Assembly: GCF_023278565.1 (NCBI RefSeq)
Contig: NC_064679.1
Coordinates: 4,712,001-4,776,000, forward strand
Length of the DNA stretch: 64,000 bases
Reading direction: 5' to 3'
Origin: Colletotrichum lupini
Taxonomy: Eukaryota > Ascomycota > Sordariomycetes > Glomerellales > Glomerellaceae
Translations under genes and position numbers: made by a program
Part shown: piece by piece, positions 1 through 10,858 of the stretch
Layout of the letters: every line of letters begins with the position of its first letter
Position numbering within the stretch: the first letter of the stretch is position 1
The notes under the pieces: model-generated
The model's input: only the letters and a program-made list of their open reading frames with translations
What the model was told of the DNA's origin: nothing
Databases searched by the model: none

Positions 1-3000
1 ACCCCTTTAATAAGCGAGCTTATATTAAAAAATAAGAATAATAAACGACTTAGTTAGTAACTCTAATATAATTAGTATATATAATTGAAAAGAGGACGGG
101 TATATTAAATAAAATTAAAAATTAAAAAACTAATTATTAAAAGTATTTATCTAAGACCTAAGTTAACGAGAGCAACTCGGGTAGTACTCTTTTTATACTT
201 AAATAAAAAAAAACTAGGACTCCTTTTTTAATACGTATATACTTAATTAATAAAAAGTAGTTAACAAAGTAACCTAGGGGTATTAAACGCTATATTACTA
301 TATTTATACCGTAATTAGTAAAACGAAGCACGTTTTATTAATTATAATCTAATTTAACTAAATTTACGTAAATTAATTAATTACTTTCTTAAAAAATAAA
401 AAGATATTCTTAAAATACTAGAACTTTTAAAAAGTTAATTTATAAAAGTAATATAGTTAGAAATCTAAAAACTAAAGGAAATAAATACTTAGAAAGTAGT
501 TAATAAGGCGTTAGTTATTTCTAAATTAATACCCCTTAAATAAGTATTTAATTATAAACTTAATAATAATAATTACTTCGATCGCTATAAAGCGAGAATT
601 TATATTAAAAGGGACTTTTAAAAATAATACTTTTTAAAAAAGATATACGTAGTAACACTAGTTATTAAAACGTTTAGAATAGCTATAGCTATTACTACTT
701 AATTTAATTTAAAAGTTTATTAATATAATATTATAAACGCATTTTTAAATATAATTAAAAAGCTAGGCGACCCCCTTATTATTTATAAGCTTCTAAATAG
801 CTTTTATAAACTAAGAATATGCGTTAAACTCGAGCGGGCCCTATATAATACTTATAATACTCTACTATTATAATATAAAGAGCTAATATTAATTTTTAAA
901 AGTCTAGGTCTCTCGCTTATAAATAAAGACCCGTACTTATTTTAAAATTTTATTAAAAAGGTTTTAGTCCTTTTTTATATAAATAATATTCTCGTTTTTT
1001 ATTATAAAAACTATATTTATAAAGCCGGTTAAGTAACTAAGGAACTTAAAAAAAAATACGAAATAAAAAACTAGGGGCTAGTTTCGTAATATTTTAGGAT
1101 AAGGGTCGTTCGTAATTAACTAAATAAAAAGATTTACTTAGCTTATAATTAATATTTTAAAAAAGTAATTAAAAAGTTTAATTTTATTAACTTTATTACT
1201 TTTATAATACTATTACTAACGGTCCTAATTAAAAAGAACTTAGGGATTATATCCCTAAATAAAACTAAGTTTTTTTAAAAAAAAGGTTAGATCGATATTA
1301 TATATAATAATTATAATTCGGCCCGACGTCGCTTTTATATATATTTTACTCTCTTAGTTCTTAATAAACCCGTCTTATTAATATTATTTTATTATAAATT
1401 AAGTTATATAATACTTTTTTTATATATAATATTTAATAATATATTTTAAAATCTCGGGGGATAGCTAGGTATTATTAATTATAAATAACGCTTCGTTTAT
1501 AAATAATAAAAAGACTTAAAAATCTTTATAGGGTTTTATAATTTCTTTTTTTAATAGCCTCGTTTAGTAAAAAATAGCTCGTTAAAATATAATAATTACG
1601 TTAATTATAAAAGCCGAATTACTAAGCCTAAAATATATAACTAAGGAAATACTTATTCTTAAATACTTTTTTAAAAATATCTTATTTCAGCTTAGTAACG
1701 TATAAAAAATATACTATGATAATTATTAAATAATTAAATTTATAAAAAAAAAAAAGAATATATCTTAACTTATTTATATTATATTAATATTTAAAATATA
1801 TAATTATAATAAAAGTACTTAAGAGGCTTATTTTAAGTAGTTTATATATTAATAAATAAAATACTAACTAATAGTTTTATAAAAAACCTTTTTAAAGCGA
1901 AGTTTAAGTACTTTATATTATTTTTAAATATAAAAAATATATAAAAAATAATTATATTAAATAAGGGGACGTTTAGAAAGTAATAAAACGGCCCAGGGGG
2001 CCTAGTTTTTAATTAAAAAACGTAGCTTATAGTTAGGAAATATAAAGTCGCTTTAGTAACCCTATTAGGTTATTTAAAAAAAGGCTATTTATTTAAAAAG
2101 GTAAGTATATATTTATTTAAAAAAGATTTAAATACGGGCTATATACTTAGAGGAATATATAAATTAATAAGAGTATCGATTCTAATTTAAATACTATTTA
2201 TTTTTATAAATAAAGTAGCCGATATTATTACGTCCTTAATAAGTTTTTTTAATAACGCCTCTAGTATAAAAAGAGCGCTTATAAATGCCTTTTTTATTAA
2301 AGCCTTATTTATATAAACCCCTTTATCCTTACCCTTATTTAAAAAACCGTTATACTTAAGGGCCTTATATAATACCGTTATTACGTAAGTTAGGGTCTAT
2401 ATATCGGGTTATAAATAATAAATAAAACGAGGATAATTTAAAATATATTTTATAAAATATAAGTAGTTTTATATTAATAATTACGGCTATTATTAACTTT
2501 TTTATTACCTCTTATTTAAAATATAAGAACTTTATACTTAGGAATTATATATACCCATTAAAAATAGGGGTATAACCCGACTTTTTATAAGTTTAGTAGC
2601 GTTAATATTTATTATTAATATACGAACTTAAGAAGTATATACTATTTAAATAGTTACTAAAAGCATTCTTAATATACTTAAAGTATTCGTAACTAAATAA
2701 GGGAAGTAAAAGTATTAGTTCGTATTAAACTTTAATACTAAGAATAATATTAAAAAGGTCCGCTATTAAGAATTAGTTTTATAAATAATAATAGTTAAAA
2801 AAATATTATATATATAATTAATTACTTTATACTTTTTAAAAAGAGGTAAAAAAGGGGGCTATAAACCTATTTTATTTCTCTAAGTTTTTAAAAAAAAGTC
2901 TTTTTTTTTTTTTTTTTTTTAGAAAAAGAAATAAAAGAGGGGGCTATAAACCCTCCTCGCTTATACCGTCTTCTTAAAAAATAAGAACGTTTTTTTAATT

Positions 3001-4994
3001 TTTAAAAAAGAGTAAGAGAGGGGGCTATAAACCCTTTTTATTTTTATCCTCCTCCTAAATAACTCGTTTAGTTATAAAGCTATTACTTATTAAATAAAAT
3101 AATTAAATTAATATTAAATAAATAAAGGCCGTATTATAATTAAAATATAAAACGAGGGAATATTACTTACTTATTTTAGGCTTTTAAAAGGGGCTAAAAA
3201 AGCCGCTACTCTTTTTTAAAACTATAGTTTTATACTTATATTTTTTAACCTTTTATATTATAATAATACGAACGTAGTTTCTAACTAATCGTTTTAATAA
3301 TATTTAAATAAAATAATATTATTAATAAAAATCCTTTTTTAATAATACGTATATATAAGAACGTGGGTATAAAAGCGAAAAATAAGGGTATATATGTATA
3401 ATAATAATATAAATATAAATTAAAAAGGAAAAGAAAGTTAGTATTATAAATAGTAATAAAAAATTTATATATTTACTATCCTTAATTTATAAATTAATTA
3501 TTCCCTTTAGGGTCCGGTCCGCCTCATTAAGGGCTATCTTCGCCTTTATAAGTAAGCTAGTCTATTAGGGTTAATATTAAGTATTGTTATTACGTACTTT
3601 AATAAAACTTTATAACTAACTATAGCTAGCCGTAGCCGTTACTAACTATCGATACTAACTAAACTTAAAATATTAATAACCCCGCTATTATAATATATTA
3701 ATCGCTTTTTTAATAACTAAATACTACCCCTTACTTTCTCTTTTTATTTTATTTAATAATAACCTCTCCCTAATATTCTTATTTAATACGCTCGCTTATA
3801 CTCCTTTTACGTTCTTAATTATATTATTAAGTCTAGGCTTATTTATATTTTATTATATTAAAAGGGCGCTAATAAGGGTCATACTTATTATAATATATTT
3901 ATCCGTTTTTTATAAGTTAATATTATTAATATAATATTTATTAAGGCGGTCTTTTTATAGCTCGGGGTCGTTTAGTATAATACTTATAGGATTAAATAAC
4001 TTTTAGTTATTAAAGAAGCCCTAAGGGTTAATAAGTTATTAATAGCGTCTCAGTATTTTAATAAAGTATACTTCAGGTAGATGGTTAAATAGTAATAATA
4101 ATAATATAATAATAACGGACGGCAAGGGAAGTAGCGTCTTTAACTTTAATAAAAAAAACGAGGTAATAAATATATATATATATAAATAAAGTTAAAAGTA
4201 CTAAGGTAGATATCGTACTTATAGAGGTTAATATTATTTAATAATAGCGACGAGGGTATCTCTAATACTACCGTTATAAGCTATTATTATTTAAAAAAGT
4301 AAGTAACTTAGCTAGGTGCGTAGGCTTATAAGGTAGTGGCGTTAGGTACTTAATATTATTATTAATAATCCGTAGTTATAAACTTTATAAGAGGGAAAGT
4401 TAAAAAGGTAGAAAATCTAAAAAAAAATAGTTTATTAAGATAGTAAGAGTATCTATTAATACTATGTATTATTACTATATAATCGATATCGAGAATCGCC
4501 CGAGTAGCTAGTAAAGGTAAAAATAAAAAACAAATAAATTAATTATTTAATTAATAAGAAGCCGTCCCTTAGTTATACTTTTTATTAATAATATAGCCTT
4601 AAAATTATTTATAATAATAAATATAAAAGTTAATTTACGGCCGATTTACCTCTTATTTATAACTCTACGCACAAACCGATTTATTTTATAATTCCTTTTA
4701 TAAATAGATTTTTATATATTAGTATTTAGTTTTTTATTTCTAACAAACCTTTTTATAATAATATAGGTAATTAGGCGCGCTTTTTTTAAATATATATTTA
4801 TTTAGGGGGGTATATTATAATAGCTTTAACTATTTATAGCCTTATTATACGTTATGTAACCTCGGTTATACAATTACCGAGGCCTACTTCGCTCGTACTC
4901 TCTATATTAAAACGAGCTTCGTACCTATTTCCTATTTCTAATAAATAACCGTTTTCTTTATATACGTCGATGCCCCTATAGTAACTCTATGACA
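1..4994 (+). mobile_element. RIP-degraded Ty1/copia retrotransposon block
   Basis: This block is extremely AT-rich, almost lacks CpA and TpG, and has stops in every frame, the pattern RIP leaves on both strands. Read on the + strand through the stops, positions about 560-1960 still show a Ty1/copia polymerase: a NAFLN-like reverse transcriptase block near 733-750, a YKLL..FY.L block near 785-820, the catalytic box at 976-987 as YINN (from YVDD by C-to-T changes), and an RNase H segment with a KAELLSL block near 1600-1650. The integrase part would lie left of the window. The right end reads TATGACA at 4988-4994, ending in CA as LTRs do, and falls inside an amidase gene. From 1960 to about 4850 I recognise nothing; it is too long for one LTR, so nested or composite elements are likely. 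Confidence 0.8.
2841..3034. repeat. Three spaced copies of a GGGGGCTATAAACC motif
   Basis: Within the RIP block, AGGGGGCTATAAACC-like sequences occur at about 2853-2867, 2936-2952 and 3017-3034. Each follows an A-rich stretch and is followed by pyrimidines, with roughly 80-85 bp between copies. A run of about 20 T lies between the first two. This could be an internal tandem repeat of an LTR or untranslated leader. The function is unknown. Confidence 0.55.
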
Positions 4995-6425
4995 AAGTCT
5001 AAGTCTGCGTTAGTAAGTCCTACATCGCTAGTAGCGGGAAAGACAACGCAATCGCAGCCGACTTCCGTAAGCCAGTCCTCAAGAAGAACCTTTTGCATGC
5101 CCTCTAAAGCTTTGAGAGCTTGATCCAGACCTTCTACATTAAAAATACTCCCTTTGCTGGCGTATTCGGCCAGCCGATGGTACTGAATCGCGTTAGGCTT
5201 CTCGAAGTGTTGTAGTTCCGGCCCAGTCCTCATACTGTCTGGATAGATCCTCGATGCGTCCACTGCAGAGATATCCGGGAGCTTTGAATCATTGAAGTCT
5301 CGAAGGAAGTTGTTCCAAGTATGTGCTACTAATGCTCCTCTCTCAGTAGCATGCCAGTCCGCCGGCCTTCGCGGACATCTCTCCGGCAGAAGGTTATCAT
5401 TTTCGTAAGCTGTCAAAGGCGGAAAGTCGGAAACCATGACAATCTTCGCGCCAAGTGACTCAAGATCCTCTCCTGCTTGCTTCCACAATTCAACAACTGC
5501 CGGGCTCGTCTGAATAGGCTTTGCTCCTTCGGGAACCGGTCCACCAAGGAAGATTTCTGGCACAGCAATAACCAGTCCAGACAATGATTCTGACGAGCCA
5601 AGGGTTTTGAAGCTCTCAGGCCGGTCCTCCCAAGATTGCGGTAACTGGACGCTTCTCTGCTCTCGCCAGAGATCGCCTTTGGCAACTGGATCAGGTGCAG
5701 TAATAACATCCAGAAGAGTTAACATATCCTTCATGCTTCTTGTATGAGGCACTGGTACGTCGCATGTTGGATACAAAGGCCAACTGCCGCGATTTGATAG
5801 AAAGGTCCTCGAGGGAGTGTAAGCGATAAGGGCATTGTTGGAAGCAGGCGATCTGCCAGATGAGACCGTCTCGCCTCCAAGCCCAAAAGCTGCGAACGAT
5901 GCTGCTGTAGAAACAGCCGATCCGTTGGATGAACCTGAAGCAAATGCTGCAGCCAGATAGTCTGGGTTGTAAGGATTCTCGGCCCTTCCCCAGATGCCCC
6001 TCTGCATGCCGCCGCAAGCCATTGCAGGCATGTTTGTCCGGCCAATGAGCACCCCGCCAGCATCTTGAATGAGCTTCACAAGAAAAGCGTCTTCGTTGGA
6101 AATTAGATGTTCGAAAGCAGGAGATCCTGCAGCGGCTACCATTCCTTTGACTTTGTAGCTGTCTTTGACCGTATAAGGTATCCCTTCCAGGGGCCTGACT
6201 TTCTCGCCAGATGCCCTTCGGTCATCAGACTTGGCAGCTTGTTCGAAAAGGTCATTGTTAAAACTTAAGGATCGGAATCGAATTTAGGGTAGGGCCTCGA
6301 CAGTCGTAAGTGCTGATCCGGCGAAGCAAACGCGTTACAAGCTCGACGCTGGTAATTGAACCGCTGTTCAAAGCATTGTGTAATTCTTCGATTGAGGCTT
6401 CGACGATATTGAGTATTACGGCCAT
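4995..6425 (-). pseudogene. Amidase-signature family gene, truncated and frameshifted
   Basis: The product would hydrolyse a carboxamide with the Ser-cisSer-Lys triad of the amidase signature family. Visible parts are the Lys region (PYTVKDSYKVKG, about 6140-6180), the Gly/Ser-rich signature with SGSSNGSAVS and FGLGGETVSSG (about 5860-5950), and downstream family sequence to NADLD near 5000. The start chosen is the ATG at 6425 (MAVILNIVEASIEELH). There are two lesions. After NSIPIL the frame breaks at a run of four T near 6261-6264, and one T fewer would join NSIPIL to FEQAAK. The 3' end stops at 4994, where transposon sequence begins and a TAG follows a few codons later; the usual C-terminal third is missing. 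A sequencing error could explain the frameshift but not the truncation. Confidence 0.8.
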
Positions 6426-7009
6426 GATTGCTGATAGGATGACGATGAAGATAAGGAGAATGATATTGAAGACAAAGACCTGTCCAGAGAGCATAAAGAT
6501 AAATGCACCTCACATTGTACCGAGCCCAAAGTCCACGATAAACTTACATTCTCCTATCTGGTCGGCCGGCTGTCTCCAGTTTTGATATGCAGGCCCGATA
6601 GGCCAGCCGGATGAATCCGGGGTTTGCGACCTTGTCGTAATTCGTTACGGCGGCTTACAAGTGGATTTTCCCAGCTGGCTAATGTTCCCCCACTCGCGAA
6701 ATCCCGCACGTTAGCTAAAGTCCGTTGGGGGAATAGTTAATCGGATCTTTGCCGATAGGTAGGATGATGATCCTCTGACCATCACTTTCCAGAACGTGGT
6801 AAAGAGCTCATGCCCATGATTGTGTTCAACGCCTGGATGGCCTCATCAGCTCAAATTGCCATGTCAATCCACCTGACGTGTGGGATATCAGAATATTGAC
6901 AGACTTTAAGGAGATGGGTCTCGGCCTACAATTGTGAATATTATTGAAGGATCAATGATTTGAGGTTGGCTTTCTCTGCTAGTAATGAAAAGTCTACAGC
7001 AGGACTACT
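6426..7009. other. Intergenic, nothing recognised
   Basis: This 584-bp spacer lies between the amidase pseudogene 5' end and the 3' end of the MFS gene. I see no gene, RNA or repeat in it. It has normal base composition with no sign of RIP. Confidence 0.5.
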
Positions 7010-8574
7010 TCAAGTGAAAAATCGAAATTTGGGCGATTCCTCGCCGTGATGCAGCTCTGATGTATCGACATCCTGAGCTTGAAGGTTGACACCCTGGGCC
7101 TTGTTCCTTCGCCGGTTCTCCAATTTCATCCAGCCGCCGAGGATCAACGCCGATGCCATCGCCAACACGTTGCAGCAGCAGGTAACAATGAGAGTAAGAA
7201 TGTACTTGGGTGCATATTCGGTCCGGAATGTTGCAGCCGATAAGATTCCAGCAAAGTTACCCAGACCTACAAGCAAACCTGTCGTGGCAGCGCGGCTGTT
7301 CTCGTTCAAATTGTTGTTATTGTGCCATGATTGAACCAGGCATGAAGGTGTATACGCCCCTGCAGCCATGAGGAAGCAGGCAAAGTAAGCCAGTTCACGG
7401 TTTTCCAAAACGTCGATTGCGATGAGAATGACCATGCCGACTAAAGAGGTTGCCAAGGCACCGACGATGTGAAACGTCCGTTCGTGGAAGTAGTCGGAGG
7501 AGTATGCTGTTGCCAGAAGTACCACAAAACCAACAGCGTTTGGGGCAACGGTCCAGAGATTCGTTTTGACGACGCTGTAGCCGAGACGCTGTACAATCTG
7601 GGGCAAAAAGTTGGACGTCGTGGCAAAGGCGACGGGATAGTTGAACGCGATGGAAAGCCAGAAAACAAATTTCCAATCCTTCCATAGCGTAAAACACTCT
7701 TTCCAGTCAAACTTGGAGTCCACTTTATTGGAGCCATCGCGAAGGGTCCTGGCTAGAGCTGCGGCCTTCTCTCTGTCGTTGAGAAACCAGGCGGTTGCTG
7801 GAGAAGCTGGCAGCCACCAAAAGGCTACGACACCGACGAGTACGGTCAGAACGCCTTCAATGAGCATAAGCCATTGCCAGCCTTGGAGTTTAGTGCCTTC
7901 GATCTGGAAGACACCATAGGAAATGAGGCCGCTGAAGGCTGCGGCCAGGAGAGCGCTGCCGAAGAAGATGGCGACGCGAAAGCCGAGCTCGGATCGCTTG
8001 TAGAATAATGTGAAGTAGAACACTACGCCGGCGAAGAAGCCGGCTTCGCATGCGCCGAGAATCAGTCGGAGTACCAGGATCCCAGCGAAGTTCTTCGATG
8101 CGATTTGGACGGTTGCGATGCCGCCCCAGACCACCATCAGCGTCGGTAAGACCCATCTTGCAGAGAACTTCTTTGTGAGGAGATTGAGCGGAAGATCCAA
8201 GGTTCCGAAAGGGATGTAGAAGAGAAGAATGAGCAGACTGTACTCGTTCCCTTTGAAGTTGAGATCTTTCTCAATTCCGTCGGTTTTGGCGTTGCCCAAG
8301 TTGGAGCGGTCGACCGCATTGAAGAAGTACATAAGAGAGAGATACGGCAACAGGTAGAAGTCAAGCTTTCTCACTAAAAGCGGCATAATGTCAGCGTCAA
8401 CCCAAACGATGATGTCCTTGACAAGAGCTCACCATAAGATCGCTCCCCTTCAGGGTCAACCACCACGCTGCTGCCATTCTGAGGGGAATGCAGTGAAGAG
8501 GCCTCGACGTCATCAGAGGATTCGCGCTTAAGGTCCTCGTCAGATTTGGCTGGTGTTTCGCTTTCGATCGCCAT
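7010..8574 (-). CDS. MFS transporter, anion:cation symporter (allantoate/nicotinate permease-like) family
   Basis: This is a plasma-membrane proton symporter of the fungal Dal5/Tna1-like (ACS) branch of the major facilitator superfamily; substrates in the family are small organic anions such as vitamins and ureides. Two exons are supported: 8574-8433 and 8373-7010, with an intron GTGAGC...TTTTAG. Splicing joins SYV to RKLDFYLLPYLSLMYF. The result is 501 aa with an acidic cytosolic N-terminus and about 12 hydrophobic segments. Diagnostic motifs are DRSNLGNAKTDG after TM1, RLILGACEAGFFAG in TM4, and a late cytosolic loop before the C-terminal tail. The gene looks intact. The substrate cannot be inferred; the adjacent amidase (broken) could once have processed an imported amide. 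Confidence 0.9.
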
Positions 8575-10080
8575 TGTTGTCGATATTGGACGGTAAGCTC
8601 AATGTGTTTCTGAAGTGCGATAGTGCCCCTGCCACCTTCGGATGTGCGCAATACGTCTGGTAAGACCAAACACCGACTGGTATGACCTCCAAATTGCTTC
8701 CTTGAAGGCTTGATATAAGGTGCTCATCTTCACCCACTCTTGCGCCGAGAATGGGGGTGATTATGCACCCTGCAGCTCAATGGGGGCATCCTTGTGATTG
8801 GAGCATGCATCGGGGAAAGTTGCACATCAGCCATATCTTATCTTGAGCGTGCAGCAAGTTGTATCTTATCAAATTCGAATGTCCGGGCTGCAACCAACAA
8901 CTCCGGCATCGTTAGCCGACACGCCCTACTACTACCCGAAGGATCATACTACGTCCATTGTCTACTTGTACCCTTATTGCCGATCACTCCCTTATCTTGT
9001 CTCGTGATATTAGTCACCAATACCCTTTTTCGATGGCAGCCAATTGGCTTGATGAGCTCCTCGGGAATTAGTAGTATCCTACCTACGAATGGTGGTTTTC
9101 AACGAGATGAGGGCACTTGAGCGTAGAGGTTCCTTTCAGTGATTGAGTTCAAGTCCATGATTACATGAATCTCGAGGCAGCAGCCATCACTAAAAAACCA
9201 GGCTGCAGGCGCCGAGGCTTGGACAAAGGAAATAATTCAAATCAATGAGGTCTGATCTCATGTCTTTCCATGAGCTTTGGGCAAGGTTACTTACACTGGG
9301 TACTTTGTTGGTAAACTAATACTTGCAATTCTACGTGCAGAACTTGCACACCTGCAGCTTGGGGTTCTATTCGATTTTTTCAGCCACTCTTTAAATGCTT
9401 TGTGTTTTTCTTTTAAAGTAAAATAGGCAACATCGTCAAACGTAGTCTTCGGTGACTCTAGGAAGAGTCACCTATCGTTACTGTCTGATTTGGCGCATGA
9501 TGCCCTCAAGCCGTGCCAAAGTCAACGCTGTCTGAGCCTTTGCTGTAAAATGAAGTCACTCTTGTACTCTACCAACTGCCATTGACAGGACGGTCCAAGT
9601 CACTTTTGGAAGCTTTTCATAGGTGAACATCAAGCGTAGAGCTATAATGAGCAGGCGGGAAATAGGCACGGCCTTAAACGTCCGTGACTATTACATGATT
9701 TGCATCCTTAACACCCAACGTAGGGCGTCTGATCCACACCCGACATGTAGGTCTCAGCGATGCAAAACACCAACTGTAGCCCCAGTCAAGGCTTCTCAAA
9801 AGAACAAGTGAGTAGTGAGCCGTACCGATATAGACTTCAAGCGATTAGCTAGACGTATCTTGTTGCGGAGTACCTTTGGGGGCTAACCAGTAGTTTTACT
9901 GAGTAGGTAAGTATCCACAGCACTACGGGCTAGGGACAGGGTTACAGCAAACCCATCTCCGCTTCCACGAGCATCGTCAAATCAGCATATCTGAGGGCTT
10001 GCCCTGATACCTCAAGCTCCATATTCACAAATTTTCGCCGTCAACCTCAACAATCACAGGTTCTTCGACCATGAAATCAT
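8575..10080. other. Intergenic region with a perfect 9-bp hairpin
   Basis: About 1.5 kb separate the MFS start from the tRNA gene. No convincing coding frame is seen. The one structured element is the palindrome at 9451-9472, listed separately. Confidence 0.5.
9451..9472. promoter_or_regulatory. Perfect palindrome GGTGACTCT-AGGA-AGAGTCACC
   Basis: Nine bases pair perfectly around a four-base loop. Each arm contains TGACTC, the core of the Gcn4/CpcA (AP-1-like) binding site, in inverted orientation. It lies about 880 bp upstream of the MFS start codon and 610 bp before the tRNA. A regulatory role is inference; it could also be a chance hairpin. Confidence 0.35.
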
Positions 10081-10179
10081 GGAAGGGTGGCCGAGTTGGT
10101 TATGGCGCCAGGTTAAGGTCAGCTTAACATCTGTTTCCTGGTGGGGCAACCCGCGCGAGTTCGAGTCTCGTCCCTTTCA
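10081..10179 (+). tRNA. tRNA-Leu (anticodon AAG) with intron
   Basis: This is a class II tRNA. The acceptor stem GGAAGGG pairs with CCCTTTC (one G-T pair), and the discriminator is A at 10179. The D arm is GCC...GGC. The anticodon stem CCAGG/CCTGG encloses TTAAGG, giving anticodon AAG, followed by about 17 bases of intron after position 37. The intron contains CTTAA, complementary to the anticodon loop, as expected for the splicing endonuclease substrate. The long variable arm (GGG-loop-CCC) and T loop TTCGAGT are typical of Leu tRNAs. A T4 run at 10186-10189 can serve as RNA polymerase III terminator. It reads CUU/CUC leucine codons. Confidence 0.93.
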
Positions 10180-10858
10180 AATACCTTTTGCGCTACGGCC
10201 TGAAGAGGTTGCAGGTCACCTTTTTGGTCTTGTAATATAAGAGCTCGTCGTGACCCTTGAGGACTAGGAGTTCATTATGTGCCTTATGATCGTGTGCCAA
10301 CGGCCTGTGTATGAAAGTCCATGCGTAATGTTGATGAATCACCTATCTAGCCGTGTGTGGCTTGCTGGAAAGATGGGTGTTGTTGAGGGTGAGCACGTGG
10401 TGAGACATCTGATCTCATCTCATCCGGGTTATCTAAGCTTAAAGCGCCTCACCTCGGTGAAGAAATTTAGAGTTGTCGGTCAACCAGAAATGCCGCGGCG
10501 TTTATCCCATTTACGTCAGGCGGCACGAGCGTGGCAGTGCAAGCTGCTGATCGGATCGCGTTAGTGTTAAGTCAGATCGAGTCAGGGGACATGTGTAGAT
10601 AAACCCCTCACTGGGAGGCAGCCCGAGCGCATAATTGCATGCGACATTATCATATTCTTCTTTGAACAAGTCGACAACATGCAGACCACTGATCTTTAAC
10701 ACGACAGCTTGGGACCAACGCGGGGAGCTGCATCGGCTAGGATTGTGGGTGGCTGGGCAAACAGGAAACATAACGAAGAGGGTGTCCCGGACGACCTTAG
10801 TGTGACTGAGCACTGTAAACAAGACGTTCTCTCATCATTACAACTCCCCCAACGTCAG
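10180..10858. other. Intergenic / putative 5' leader of the channel gene
   Basis: This spacer of 679 bp runs between the tRNA and the ATG of the cation channel. Open frames here start without convincing homology. An upstream in-frame extension of the channel frame to about 10709 lacks an ATG, so I treat it as leader. Confidence 0.4.

Noticed and set aside
2899..2921. Long T run as a polymerase III terminator or poly(A) tail of a retrogene
   Set aside because: It lies within RIP-mutated repeat DNA with no adjoining RNA gene or gene copy.
10709..10858. N-terminal extension of the cation channel
   Set aside because: Open and in frame, but it begins without an ATG; the first ATG is at 10859.
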